This document shows, one piece after another, positions 26,101 to 41,100 of a DNA stretch of 64,000 nucleotides. The stretch is from the NCBI RefSeq assembly GCF_028389875.1, contig NC_084671.1:26381083-26445082 (forward strand), given 5' to 3'. The DNA is from Rhea pennata. Its lineage: Eukaryota > Chordata > Aves > Rheiformes > Rheidae. The position numbers and the translations under genes are program-made. Position 1 is the stretch's first letter. Every line of letters starts with the position of its first letter. Below the pieces are notes generated by a model. The model did no database searches, was not told the origin of the DNA, and saw nothing but the letters and a program-made list of their open reading frames with translations.

Positions 26101-29100
26101 AGGCAAAAGTTATTTAACTTTGCAGCAGAGAGCTATGCCAAGGATCCTTTCTCAAACAGAGGACCAATCCAATACCACATCACCTGAGGCAAAAGTTATT
26201 TAACTTTGCAGCAGAGAGCTATGCCAAGGATCCTTTCTCAAACAGAGGACCAATCCAATACCACATCACCTGAGGGGGCTATGTACCATTTGGGTCTTAA
26301 ACCATCCAATCTTCACACTACACTCTCAAAGCAAAATGAAATCCATACAAACAATGCAGAAATTTTACATCAGCATGTCCAACCAAACTAGGACTGCAGA
26401 TGACAGAAACTGCCCTGTCTCCACAGAAAGGTAAGGGAATCGGTAACTCCCAGCCTTGCTGGATCTGGTAATTACTGAAGGTCTCCACAGTAAGTGAACA
26501 AGTTCTAGAATGCTGGTAACCTTTGTTCTCACTTAGGACAAAAAAAGTGGTGTCCAAGGTCTGGATAAACTAGTAGGTGAGTCTGGCAATGCAAAATAAT
26601 TCACTACACTGATTCTCAAATCTGAGAAATGGCAACTGCTCTTTAGAGGCTGGAGAGCACCGTAACCATTCTAGCCAACATTACACAAAGACGACAAAAC
26701 TACCCCTGGTACACAGAAGGTACTAGCTACAAGGGACTGTACCTTACAAAATCCATTAGGAAGACTCCTCTGGTTCAAGTACAAGGATTGAGATGACTAA
26801 GGTAGTTATCATCTGGTTTACAGCACAGCAGATCCCCTCAAAGGCCCTGTGAAAGACAGCAGCCCTAGGAAAATCCACTGGTGAGAGATCTGTAAAACAG
26901 ATACTAAGGGATTGTACATGGGAGGGAAAAAAAAATCACTTACAGCCCAGACTTCTAAAGAAGATTAACCTTGTAGACAGATGCCTTCGAAGGACAGAGA
27001 TCGCAGAAAAGTAATAGAAGTAGCAAACGTTACAAATCAGTTTCTCCTGAGAGAAAAGAGGCCTATCACTCAGCTGCTGTGATTTGTTCCTAAAGGCTTC
27101 CTGTTAACACTAAATAAGTCTGCAGCCACAGTGCCTGACCTAAAAGGAACAACAGCTAAATATAAAGCTTTTCCTTATACCTCTCATGGGACGCAGCTGC
27201 ACAACATTGTAAGCTCAGAGATGCCCCAGTCACATTTTTCCAGCCCATCCTATGGTAATGCATGCCTCAACTTTGAGCAGCAGTCCTAAAAATTGTCCTG
27301 ACTATCCCCAGTGCAAACAGGATACACTCACGTAAGAAGCCTATGCAAGACTGACACTAAACAATAGCGGAACCCATATTACATACTCTTCTTTTGAGAC
27401 AAAGAGGTCTGCGTCTTAATACACTCTTCTCTCCTCCTACCCGCTGAGAGCAAACAATTAGCTGTCAGGCTTCTTCCGACTTACTGGCATTCATATTTTT
27501 GAACCTTATTCCTCTATATATGCAACATGACATTTGTTGGCTTTGTGCTACTGCTGTATACTGAAAGCCTGCCTCTATTGTAATACTAAACTTCATTCCT
27601 ATCTCTTCTAATCCCAACCTAGTCACACAAGCATTCCATGTTCTATTCTCTAGATTTCTCTATGATTACGAGCACATTAAAACACATCTTCTATTTCTCT
27701 GCTCATTTGCTGTGATTAAAGAATGGTGCTCCCTCTCCTCTCTCCTTAAATCAAAGTAAATTCTGTTTTTCTCTCAGAAATGTCTCCCTCCCAAACGAGA
27801 AGCAAGATCAGCTATGCTAGCGGTTGTAGTTTTTGGTTCTCTTCCCAACTCTACAGCCTTCTTACGCTAGAGCTTCTTGTCACTCTGGGCAGCTGTTCTT
27901 ACCTCTCTTGTTACCTTCTTTTACTCTTTTTCAGTTTTCTTCACTCACAGCACAATCTCTTCCCTCTCCTCACCGCCCTTTCCCCAACTTTCCTCAGTCT
28001 AATCACCCCTAATTGCCTTTTTGCTTTGGATCCACATTGTTTTGAAGTGCTTTTTTCTAGTGTTTTTGTTCCCTACCTCTTTGTTAGCACATAAGAGGTG
28101 TGTTCATGCAGTTCTCACAGAGCTGCAAAGTAGAATCAAGAACTGACCAAGGAAACTCCTGGGGACTGAAAAGAAATTACTCATAGTGATGAGATTTCAA
28201 CAAGCAAAAGCATATCCTAAAGCAGATTGTATTACTGTAAAGGATAGGTGACCTGGACAGCCATCCAGAGGATGACAATACTAAGTGTGAATTTGTTCCA
28301 CCTCTTGAACCAAGTCTAAAATCTCTGTCCTGCAGTATACAATACAGATGCAGTAGAGAAGTTTCTTCTGAAAAAAAAACAATCTTTCCTACATCAAAAA
28401 TTAACATGAGAAAACACAGAAAGAAAAAAAAAGAACATCTGAAACATGAAAATAACTCTATCTGTTACAAATAACAAATATTTGATGTTTCAGATTTAGG
28501 ATGAAAACTCAATAGTGAATCCCACTGATATGAAACATGGAAAAAAAGTGCATCAAAGAACTTGGATTTTTAGAGAGGAACTGAGCTGAGAAGATAAGGG
28601 GGAAAACACAGTGCTCACAAAGGAAACCAAAAGAAAACTGCAAGACTGCAAGGAATGCAAAGCACTGACGGCAATGATGTGGCAGACCAAACAGCAGCAA
28701 AACTAGCCAACCTTCTGATTTGCAAAGTATTTTTATAGCTCATGGTAAACCACAGTCAAACCCCTCTATGAGCCATAATAGGCAGAACAGACAAATTAGG
28801 AGAGAACAGACATTCTTCCTGAAGTTTACCTGAGCACCCATGATACAGTTATGAGCCAGGGCTAGCTGGATATCTGCCACTTGACTGTCAAAGTTATCCT
28901 ATACTCTTTACCCCTAGGGAAGGCTGGGGAGAGGCAGAACCTGGTATCATCATCATGGAAGTAACTCTTCACTGCTGGGCTCAGATGGGCCAATCTGAGC
29001 AGCAAACAGATTAAGTATTTCCTCCTGTCTCTAACATGCATCTAACATCTCTGACAAAGATTAGATATTTCTCAGCTACAACAATAAACAAAACATAACA

Positions 29101-32100
29101 CTTACTTCCACAATACTTTTCTGTCATACATATGGAAAATAAGACTGATTTTACATGTAAGCCAGTCTGAAGTAAGAACTGAAGTAAGATCCAAAATAAA
29201 AATACATTAATGACAGGATCACAACTTCATATTCTTGAAAATGTATCCCTTGCAGAAATCACTGTACAATCTTCCTCTCTATGCACATACACTGATAACT
29301 GATATCAGTATTTACTGTTGGAATCAGTTGGGCCTCTTGCTTGTCCAAGTGTTGATCCAGAGAGTATTTTCAAACTTAGAGAAAATGTCGAGGCTTAACC
29401 TGGACATAGGGTTTGCGCCATAGCTACTTTGTCCAGATACTGCTAAGCAAAAGCTATAGCTACACAAGGGAAATATCCTTTGCTAGATTTGCTTGTTTAA
29501 AGCAGTGGGTCACTAGAAGCCGCACTGCTTAGTCTTAGTCACCAGCTGACTCCTGCAGGATCAGCTTCCCCTCTCCCCCGGAATGCTTCTTCCTTCACCT
29601 GGCCTTAAACCAACACTGTCTCCTTTCTCCTCACACTCCTCTGCCCTTCCTCTTGACTCTGTGAAGCTGCAGAGAGGCTACCGCTGTTAGTTAAGTCCAG
29701 AGCTCACACTGACACTTGACATTGCCCAGCACAGCCACTTGTTGCAGATCTTGTGCAACCCTGGCTGCAGCACCAGTAGCATGCTGGGGCCAAAAACAGC
29801 CAGGCTCCAAGTGCTTTCCTGCACATGGGGCTTCTCCCCAAATGGAGTTTAGGGAACACCTGTTCCCCAGGAACATGAGCACCTTTTCTCCCAGTTACTA
29901 AGACTGGAGAAAAAGAAGGAGTGACACCACCACCTCTCCAGACTGCAAATATTTAAATACATTTTCCTTATCTAACAAATACCATAAACCATTTGACAGT
30001 TACTTCTGTGCAACTCATTTCAGTTACTGCTTTTGCTTTACCCCCACATATAGAACAGCGTACATATACAAACACACACACATCCACATGTAAATAAAAT
30101 CAGACAAAGTTCACATATTTTAAGGCCTGAAAGGAACACTAAATTTTTGTAGCCAGACCTCCACCATAGTCACAAACATCACTCCTAATTCCCTCAACAG
30201 AACAATTTTTTCTCTACCACTACGTAAATGGATTCTGTCAAATTCTACCAGCTTATAGGTAAGAACACCCCTGAAGGCAAAGCTTTAGCACCACATATAG
30301 CAACACAACATGTTTTCCATGTGCACGGAGATCAGTTATGATTGCTCTAGGGAAACATATGTTTAAGATTTTGCTGATTTTTGGAAGCTTGGTCAAAATG
30401 TTGCACTCCTCATACTTGTAGATTAAAACTGGAAGCTTCATCTTTGCTGGTCCTTCCAAAGACCTTAGCAAGCCTACAGCAGAACAAAATGGGAGAATTC
30501 TTTGATTTCATTTCCTCCTGCCAGAAACCAAAGCATGCATGACTTGCTACTAGTTACTGTCACTGTCTTTGTGTATTCAATCACAACTGTAAATGTCTTT
30601 TACAATAAACACATTGAAATGGGTTTTCTCAAGTGAGAGGCAATGAAGATTGCTTAGATGTTTTTAAACCGTGCTAAGGAGAAGGAAATTATGAGAAAGA
30701 CACAAGAAGTGTGGGAAACCATGCAATAAATCCTACCGTGAAGCTGTTGTTGACATTCTTAGTGCTGGATTCTGCCACGCTGGCATCTGTCAGATCCACC
30801 TCATCGAAAATAATGGACTGGAAGGAAAAAAAATCAAAATTCTAATGAACCAGTGAAACCAGCGTATAAGCAGCAGACCTAAAGGGACACGTCAGTATGT
30901 CTGTGGAGCAAGGCTCAGCACTAACGTGAAGGACTCAAGAGTTCAGTTTCATACACTGGTACTCAAATTTACCTCTGTCTTCAGTTGGGGAACACAACAA
31001 TTTTACATTTACTATGGGATAGTTTTTAAAAATAATTTTGTAGGCTTGGCTCTTGTGAAAGGAGCCAGACTAATATCTAGCGGACTGTCTATCAAGGCAC
31101 TAGCCTAGATGTAGAGTAGCTCTGACTTATAAATCCTTGCCTTCTCCTCACCATGTCCTCTTTTCATTCATACTTTCTCCTTCTATTTTAGTTTCTACTG
31201 ATTCAGAGCCCACTCCCTAAGAAAACAAATTAGAGAGGAGGGAAAAAAAGGACAGAACAATTAGTATCACAGGTCCACATGATGTTTTACTCAAAGAACA
31301 AGGATTTCAAAGTGTGAGGCAAAACACAGAGAACCTCTAGTCATGATAAAACCTGAAGACAAAAGCTTCCAGAGCAGTTACTTTTTTCTGGACTGAGCTC
31401 TGCCTTCTCACAGAGACCATCCTGCCTCTAATGACCCAATACTGATGTTTTTCCCTTCGGCTCCTATGCGTTGTCATGACCTCACCTTTGCAGTTTTTGC
31501 ATAGTAGAGCGTTCGTCCACGCAGCTTAAAATAGCGTCTCTTCCAGCGCTGGAAGGAGCTGGTCTGTTTCATCAGCATCCCCTCTTTTATGATCGTCTAC
31601 AAAACAAGGAAGGGAGAAGGGTGAAGTAGGAATTCTGTTTTCAGGCATCTTTTACTCTCTCCCACTGTACATCAAAAAAGACTGGCGCTGGAGAACTATA
31701 ATCCGAGTGCCCTCTGCTGGAAATACTTAACAAATTCATTCAAATAAGCAGGCTAGCTTATCAAGATTGAACTACCGCAACACATAACCCACAGTGGGGT
31801 AGGGTTTTATCCTCATCTCCACTGCTATCCTGATATGAAAAGAAGATAATAACTTACGACTGTTTAAATGAGCTTCTCAAAGTTTAACAATGATGCAGGA
31901 AGCATAACAGTTAAACTCACTGAGGTCGGATTTCAGTCGCAGGTAACCATGCCTTTCAGTTAATTAGCATTGGATTAGAAGCACATACACACCACAGTAC
32001 ATCAGCCCTATCTCTCCAGTTCTGCTTTGTGAAATTAGCAGTATCTACCTGGCACAAAACTAGTGAGCACCAGGCACACAGGGTGAAGAGTGAAACTAGA

Positions 32101-35100
32101 GCGAGGAAGGAACTATATGCAACTTCAGCATTTGGTATTCTTCAGATAGTCTTGGCCCTGCCTCAGTACTCTCTGGCTGGCTGCCATTTCCCAGGGCTGG
32201 AGTGCCAAAACTGTCTACACACACTGCCTTTTTTCTTTTTTTTCCTCTTTTCTTTTCCTTTTTTTTTTTTTTTTTTTTTTTTTTAACTGCTTTAGAACTA
32301 GACTGACACAGCAGCATTATGCGGTCCTATATGCTCACTCACATACTATGCATATATAGGGGTATATATTTAATCCACATGCACTTCATCCTGCTTTGTC
32401 AAATACATTTTATTAATACCTTTGCTTAGGACAGAGACTGAACACCAACAGCTAGAGCAGAATAATCTCAAAAAAATTGCAGCTCAGAAGGACAAAGAGC
32501 AGAGAATTCAAAGTTGAGGCTTCAGCCCCAAATTACTGATTGAACGTATTGCTAAGAATAGCAAATGATGTTATATGATGCCCCAGTGTTTCAAGAAAAC
32601 CACTTTCCTCCCAACAAACGTAGTCTCTAGAAACTCATTTCTCACTGAGGAAGCCCCATGTTTAACACACAGTTAAAACACAGGAAACAAACAGTCCGAC
32701 AATCTTGTAAGACAGGTTAGTCCGTATCTTGATGCCAGGAAAATGACACAGCTTTAACATACCAGAGGTTTCAGTGCAGCTCAGGTTCAGAACAGAGTCA
32801 GGCCAACTGATGAGTATCAGTTAATTCAGAAACACAGCATTACATGTACAGTGCCAGGCTACTGCAGAGCACGAAATAAATGCTCTTACCGATCCAAAGG
32901 CTTTAGGTTGTTTTAGAAATCCTTTCCAGGGCACTAAACTTGCTTTTAAAATGCTATATATATTTCTAATGCGGGCCTTTCCTTTTTGAGACAGCTGCAG
33001 ATTTTGATACTTTCCACACACACTGCTCCTTGCCAAGCTCAAAGTTTCCTCAAAAAGCACTTGGAAAGAAAGTGCTGACTATAAGAAGAACCATCCGTCT
33101 GACAGCCCATGCCTCTCTCTTGCTCAACTGAGCCATCTTCAAACTGGCCTGACGGATATCAGGGCCTGGACCACCACAGTGATGCCAGCACTCACATATC
33201 AGGTGGAAAAAGGTGGGGTCCCACATAAGTTGAGCCCTGAATGAAAGATGCAGGCCTCTGCAGCTGTTATAGAGCTACCTCGACTAAGGTAAACATGCTT
33301 CAGAGATGTTTAGAAACAAGTTTGCAAGGTAATTTAGAGCTGGTGCTATATGCTGCCATGCAAAGATCTGAAACGCAGCTCTGGTCTCAACCTGAAGCTT
33401 CCCAGTACGGGAAGATGGAGTTCCCAGACTGAGCCAACAGCATCCTCTGCTGAACCACCCCCCAAGGCTAGGCCAAGGTTAAAGGCACTCATGCAGGGCG
33501 AGGAAATGTGCATTCGCTCTTCCACAGACTTTTCCCAAGATCTCCAAAAGTCATTTTCACTCTCTGTGTCTCCATTTCCCAACTGCCAAATGGAACAAAC
33601 TGTACTGCCTAACTCTGTGGAGTCCTACGAGCATATATACGGCCTATCTGATGAGGTCCTTTAGGCTGCAGCACCTGTGTATCTAAGATACCGGTAAAGC
33701 AGCAGCCTATGAATTGCTCTGCTAAAGAAATCACGCGTTTCTGCAGTTCGCTTTAGCCTGAAGGGAAGGAAGTGGGAAAGTGGCAAGAGATTTTCCAGAT
33801 GAAGACAGAGACATGGAGGGATCTCTCTGCATTCCTTGGACAAACACACATATAATTAAAAAGTGAGACAGAGAAACTAGCTACTGAATTCTGAAAAGCC
33901 CTGAACCGTGCCCTGAACCGAGGAATTAAAAATCCTGAGGAAGGCTCCCAGGATGCAAAGCCCAGAAATACCAAGTCAGCCAGGAGCCTGATCAAAAAAT
34001 AGCAACTTGCACAAAAGCATTTCAGGAGGATGTTTCAGAGCTCTGTTGCTATGCTTATTCAAAGACAGACTTCAGCTGGGGTCAGCCAGAGCCCCGCACT
34101 CCCCACGCTCCAGCAGCGGCGCTCCGGCTGCTCGAGCTCTTGCCCAGCCCACCAGCACAGTAACTCACTGCCTCCGCTTTGCCTCGGTTCCCACAGCTCC
34201 CACCTGCCACGCTCCGCTCCCGGCGGAGCTGCGCGCCGGCCTGCTCCCTCCACCTCACCAGGGGTCACTCACCTTTGCACAGGACGTGCATGCCTCCATT
34301 CCTCCTTCCAACAGCACTTTCTTTTTCTTCCCCCCTCCCCTCTTTTTTTAAACCAAAAGGCAACAACCCAGTGGTCACCTTGCCCCTCCCTAAGCAGCAG
34401 TTTATGTCACTTGCCAGTCTCTGTCTACAGAAAACCTCACAGCTACATAACTCGGACATGAAAGGCCAGTAAGAAGCGAGCTCTTGTGCTCTCGTGTGCA
34501 CGCAGTGCTCAGAGAAAACAAGCCTCTGGTTCAGAGCTGCCCATCTCTGCACGAGAGCTGCTGTGCTATTTATAGACACACAGCTCAGTAAAGAGTTTGG
34601 TGGGTTTGGGCGGAAAGGACTGGAGATAAGATCAAGATGACTTTATAAAATGATTCAGACATCGCTGCTGCCTTTCTCCTCCTCTATTTTAATTTTACAG
34701 CCAAAGGACTTGCTACTTGCAGAGGAATGCAACTGAGGAAAATTAACTGGGGAAAGGACCTCAACCTGGCAGCAAAGTGACACTGAATGAAATAAATGGG
34801 GGGAGCGGAATAGTTGCTTCTTCTCCTCAGCCTCTGTAGCATTTTTAATTCAAGACCTCCTGTGACCGGATTATTAGCCATGCAATTCTTCAAGACAAAA
34901 ATGAAATCGCCTTGTATTTGCTTTTTTGGTGTTGTATAGTGGATCCTATAGGAAGAACTAATCCTTTTCCCACGACATTTGACATACCATGAGGTTTGAT
35001 TAGGTGTATCCTATCTCAAATAAACATTATTGTTTATTATGGAATTATCCACACTATTTTCTATCCAGCTTGACATGCCATACCACACCAGTCCATAGGC

Positions 35101-38100
35101 TTGCAGCACTTCGAAAAGTATCCTACAACAATTCACTGATTGCTTCAACAGTGACCTGTTTTATCATATTACAAGACAGCATAAAATGGTTACTAACAAA
35201 CTGGAAATTCAAAACAAGCCTTAAACATCACCGCAAAGAACAAGATTAGACAGCCGAAAGGCAGCGTCTGAGAAATTTTTAGTATTTCACTATTTATCTT
35301 TGGCCCTGAAGAGAAGTGACTTCCTGCAGAAAAAAATCATTTCACAGCTAGCAATACACAACCTTCCCTTCCCCATTGCTCAACCCCATTTAAAACTTTG
35401 CCGCTTAGGAGGAGAAACAACCTGTTCTCAGATTTCTCGTGTCAAAATGGATGCAAGAGTCAGGCCTAATCACGAAGTGACAAAAGGAAGAGTTTTGCCA
35501 TTGATCTCAATGGGAACGGTTTCAAACAGCTCAGAGGACTTACATCAAGGACTTCAGCCGGGAGAGCCTAGTGCTTCAGTGCTTCCCCACTGTGCAGTCC
35601 CAGCACATAAGAACAAAAAGTCAAACGATTAAGAGCAGTCATCCCTAAAACTAGCAACACATAGCAGTATTTCTTATAGCATTACATGTCTGAGGTGTCC
35701 CAGTATCCAGTAAGTCATATCAGGAGATGACAGAACCAGCCTGTGCTGACGAATTGCTTTCTTACTGATAGCACGAATGATTCAAGTAAAAAGGTAAGAA
35801 TGATCCCATCACATTTCAACTGCTCCCTTTTTCTCTTGTGCATAGCAATATTCACTATCTGAAGCACAGTAGTAGTCCCACCTTTTAGGACTCTTCAGAT
35901 AACTAAATTCCTAATCTGGAAAACAAGCTCCTGCTAGCCAGACTAAAGGCAACTATCAACTGTACCCAGCTGTCAGGCTGGCAAGTGTCCTTTGGCACAG
36001 GGAGGCTCCAAATTGTGTTCAATATAGAAAGTCTCTTTTACAGCTCGTAACATATTCTTAGGGGTAGTTATTCAGTTTGGCATATCTGAGACAAGAATTT
36101 TGCTCCAGTGACACTTCCTTCCAAAGTTCTATAGAAAATAACTGCAAGAAAGGTAAAAGCAAACTCATTCAAAACTATCCAAACAGCAACTAAAGAAGCT
36201 CAGATACTAAAGTCCTCAACATCTGTATTTCTCTATATTCCATGTGTCTTTAGAATGTAAAGACTCCAGGGCACAGACTGTTTTTATTTTTATGTACTAT
36301 AAAATGTTAAGTAGGGTGTTGATGCCAAACAACAAATAAATAACTAAAGAAAGAGCCAAATGCATAGAAAAAGAGCAAAAAGAAAACTGTATGCAAAACT
36401 GATCAGCTATCTTTAGTTATGTCAGCTAAGGCATTTCTATAAGGCAGGCAGATGATCCCCAGGAATCAAGCAACTTCATCTAGTCCCTGACTCCAGGTGA
36501 GATGTAGCAAAAAGATAGGAGTAGCTCTGCAGTCACTTTAAACACGGTCAGGTTGCCAAGCTAGGGCAGGTACAAATTAGGAGTGCTGTACCTCGTTGTG
36601 GGTAAAACTGTTTCAGTAGTTGGTTCTATATAACTTCTTTGTGGTCATAAACACAGAATTAATAATTATTTACAAATCAAATGAAATACAGTAAATAAAG
36701 AAACTAAGGGAATAAATCTAACGAATCATGTAGAATAAGACACGACAGGTCAAAAGGCTAGGGGTTAACAAGCTAATCCAACAGCAACATCCTTCCACCA
36801 GACAGTGGCCACACCCTGGAAATCAACTTCAGGAAGCTCAGAGGGGGGGAATCTGGATCAGTAAAGCAATTCTGAGAATGGGACGCATGGAGAGCTATAC
36901 AGATATATAAGAGAGAACACGGCATTTGCTAGTCTTAGTCTTGACTGGGAATTCTACATTGCATACACTTGAGCCTTGGAAAAGTGAAAAAATCCAGCAA
37001 CTCAGTCTTTTTCTGGGTTTTGAAAGGGTATGAAAAGGCTAAGACATTATGTGAACTCATTACAACAAAAGGACTGTAGAAAGAGGGAGAAAAAAGAAAA
37101 GAAAATCAGAGGTCAGTCTCAGGAATCAAATGTCAAAATAGAAGCTAGGGCTGCAAATCAGTGGTCCAAAACAGAAGCCAAGTTCTCCACTGATAAAGGG
37201 GGTATTGCCTAGGCTTCTAGTATACACAGGCTATTAAAACAAAATGATAATAATCAGTGTGTTATAAACTGGGAAGTACCCATGTCACGTTACAGCATGG
37301 ACCTCTAGACCACTACATGAGAAGGTCTGCAAAGTCTCCCCTAACAGTCATCTTCCCAATTCTCTCTCTCTTATAATCTCCAGCTCTGCTTCGTTATTTG
37401 CACTCTGTGTACCCAGTTGAGAGGCCAGAGGAGAGCTCTGCCAGCTAGCTGGGCACTTCTCAGCACAGCCTCTCGATAAGTATGCAGGCAAGCAGAATTC
37501 AGCAGAGTGTGCAGCAATCTGGAGACAGCATAGCTGAGATGTCACTGAAACAGGAAATGCAAATTTATTCCCTGAATTGGTGGTGAAAAACAGGAGTTTC
37601 TATCAAATAAAATCCTGAAATCAATCTTGAGTTAGAACCTGCCTTACTACAGATAAACAAACGGCTGAAACAAGTTCATTCCTCATTATTTAATACTGCA
37701 CCAAGTAAATGAAGAATAGGTCATTGAAAGAGCATCTTGTCAATACACTATTCAGGTGCTAGTATTGTGAATGATTCTGTTTTAAAACAGATGAGCACTC
37801 ATAGACCTAAAGTGAACAAATTAATGTATGAAAACTACTCTGAAAGCATGCAGAAAGATATACAGGAAAGGAAATATAACATACCAGCATATCAGCGTGC
37901 AGCTCCCTGGGAAAACGAGCTCAGTCAGAGAGCTCCAAGCAAAGCACTTAAAACAGAGGAATACTCCGGTCAGCTACTTACAACAGAGGATAAAAAAATA
38001 CACTAGTACAGGCTGAATTAGGATGAGTTAATAGGTGGACAACTCTTGGCATGGTAACTGCTTAAACCCTCAGTATGCTTTCCATAGGCTTCAGGCAGCC

Positions 38101-41100
38101 TTCCCAAACACATTTATCAAAAGATGGCAATCGAGCATGATGCTCAAATCAACCCAGTAACCTAGAACAAGACCAAAAGATAAGGGCTCAAATCCATCCA
38201 GAAAGCTAGCCAAAAAGTAGCACTTTTAAAGTTACCTGAAGACTTTAAGAATGGAATAAAGATTTTATAGGGTACTAACTAAACATGAACCTTTTTTAAG
38301 GACAAGCATGAGAAATATACTGTTATTTTTTCTACCACCTTAAATTACATACAAAACTATGTCCTTTCCTTAGAGCATTAGATTAATATCTCACACAAAA
38401 AAATTCAAAACACATTACCTCCTATGAGGTATCTGAGATATGTCTGTCAAACACACTTACAGAGCAGCACTGCAAAATCTCTAGTATTAATTTAGAATCG
38501 CTCTGCCTCTGCCACTGAAAGCTGGCAATATAACTTTATTTTGAATCACAGCACTGAACATGGAAACCTGTAATGCTATAGCAGGTATCATCAGAACTTA
38601 AATAATGATCTCCGTCACCCAAAAAGAGCCAAATTATTACCCTTGTCCATCCAAGCCCACCCACCCACTCCACCGGCACCTCTACTGAGCCAGGCACTTA
38701 CCATTACGACATTTCAGGGCCATCTGAAATAACAGTATCAGGCTGGGAAGGAGCAATCAGTGCTATTACAAGAACAGAGAGCGTAATAAAGGAAGGCACA
38801 TCCAGAATACAGCTGGGGATCTCATCCTCAGAATCGTAACGACCCCATCCTTCCCGTACTGCTAAATGTCATGGAGATCTTGGCCAAGCAGGATGGGAAG
38901 CCAGCAAAAAAGTCCTGGTATGGAGACCTCAGGACACAGGAAAGTGAAAGTTATACCTCGAGGAGGCGAACTGAATCCTCTGCCCTCGTGTCGAGACAGC
39001 TCAGAGAAGAACACAGCTTCCCCCCACTGTGTCTGGATTCCCATCAACTCTGCTACTGAATTCTGCAGGGAGCCTTATTTGGTAGCAGCTGGTAGATGCA
39101 GGGCGAAATCCTGATCCTTTTACTTCAACTGGTATTCCAATGGGATTACACTATCGAGAGCAGAAAGTAGCTTTTGGCCTTCAGCCATTTGATTAATACC
39201 TAAGGTATCTTAAGATTTATTTCTTTTATCTCATCTGTAACAATTGTTATCAGATTTTCCTTATTTATGTACTAGACAACATAGGCTTTTAAGTTGCTTT
39301 TTCCTCATACATTTAGCATAGCTCTTAAAGGAAACTCCAATGTTTTTAAGTTTGTTTTCCATTATCCCTATTTTACTGTTCTGCAGATACCTTTTACCAC
39401 ATCAGGACATCTTGATCAGCACCAGCAACGACAAGGGAAATTAGTGCAGCCTGGGGAACACCATTCTGCTAACTTTCAGCTGCAGAACCAGCAAACCAGA
39501 ACAGAGGGGCTTGGCATGAGTTTCCAGAACACTGCTTTTTAATAAAATTTCAGCAACAGAGCTGCACGCTCTAAAAGAGCACTCTGACCTTCCTCAGTAC
39601 AGATTAGCTTGAAAAGCAGGTAACGTGCTCTTCCTGTGGCATCAGCCACGCTCCTGTCTTTCAAGAAACTGTAAAGGCAGCTGTCTCAGAGGTCCAGACG
39701 TTTCCCTGGCGCTTGAAACACCTGTCTCATTCCCAGCTCTGTTGGGGATACATTATGTGATTTTGTGCATTTCAGACAATAGCTATATACTTCAGTTCCT
39801 TTTATGGGAAATTGAGATGGTATCACCTCTCCGCACTAGATTCTGAGAGTAAGTAACTTGCAAGACTCGACTATAATGAGATTGATACAATGTATCGATT
39901 GATATCCAAACTGAACAATGACCTCTGTTCTAATGAAGAGTTCCTAGTTTCTACGCGGATTCTTAGGCAATCCAAAAAGTCTTTCTTTTTCAGAAAAGCA
40001 AACTGCAACATCAAAAGAGCTATTAGATGTAAAATTTTCTAATTTAGCAATGAGACTGTGAGGCAGTAAGATTTCCTATAAAACTAAGTGGAGTAATAGA
40101 GAGTTAATCAATTATCTAATTCAGCAGCGCTCGTCTTCTGGCCAGGCGAGTCACCTACCTCCTTTCTGGATGAAAGCAGGGCAGCAGGCTTTGGTCCTCC
40201 TTTTCCACATTGCCGCTTTACTGCCCACATGTAGCCCAGGAACTGCACAGATACTGAGCCCCGTACTGCGAGAAAGATGTTTTTTTCTGCTTTCTCTTAA
40301 ATGTGTAGGTATATCCACTATTTTAGAAACAACAATATTGGATTTGTAGCTAAAGAAGCAGTGCCTTAAATGGCATACTAGATTTTCTAAAATGGTAATC
40401 TGCAGATAGCTATTTTACAGTTTTCACTTATAATCCAGTACTCTTCCAAAGTAAAATATTGATGATTTTTTTTTTATAACTACAGGTTTTGACCAGGTGG
40501 AAGTGCTCTAAATATCTGAGTTAGTTTTATTAAATAGAGAAAGAGACAGAAGGGGGGAGAGAGAAAGAGAAGAGTAATAATGTACATTTAGGCATACTTT
40601 AATACTCATTTTATTTTATATCTATTTTTATTTGAAGGAACAATTACTAGCCCAACAATGTACTTTTTGGCAATGTGGTCTAAGTAAATCCATGTTCTCA
40701 AAACATGCAAAGGTTTAATGTTAGCTCTTTAGTTCCTGGAACCTGAACTATAGTTAGAAGGAATGAGAAAAGCTACAAGTGTGTGTGGTTTTGTGTTTTG
40801 TTTTGTTTTTTTTTCAAAAGGAAGTAACAGCTGTTGCTTTCACATAACATCCAAAAATCTCCAGCAGCGAGGCAAACTCACAGTACACCAATGGTAATAC
40901 AGCAATGGGAGGCTTCCCAAATTTTGTCTTAACAGATGAGTCTTAAAGAGCATGTAAAACATAACATAGACTTGAGTTAAGCAACAGAAACGTTCTTACT
41001 GCAATTTAACACAGGCTAAAACCCCATCTTTTCCTCAGTGCTCAGAGAAAGAACTAGTCTGATTGTGGTGTTAATCCAAGAAAGCTGATAGTCTTAAACC

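Larger units (their letters stand above)
13735..30736 (-). other. DGKD: DGKD intron 3 (17 kb)
   Basis: The largest intron. It holds the GC-rich patch at 14.57-14.77 kb, the A31 tract, the tRNA/CR1 SINE at 17.78 kb, a TG microsatellite at 19.92 kb, a G11 plus GGA tract at 22060-22080 and an 86-bp tandem duplication at 26.1 kb. Open frames of up to 152 codons have no recognisable content. The rest is unremarkable AT-rich sequence in which old diverged repeats may be missed by eye. Confidence 0.85.
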
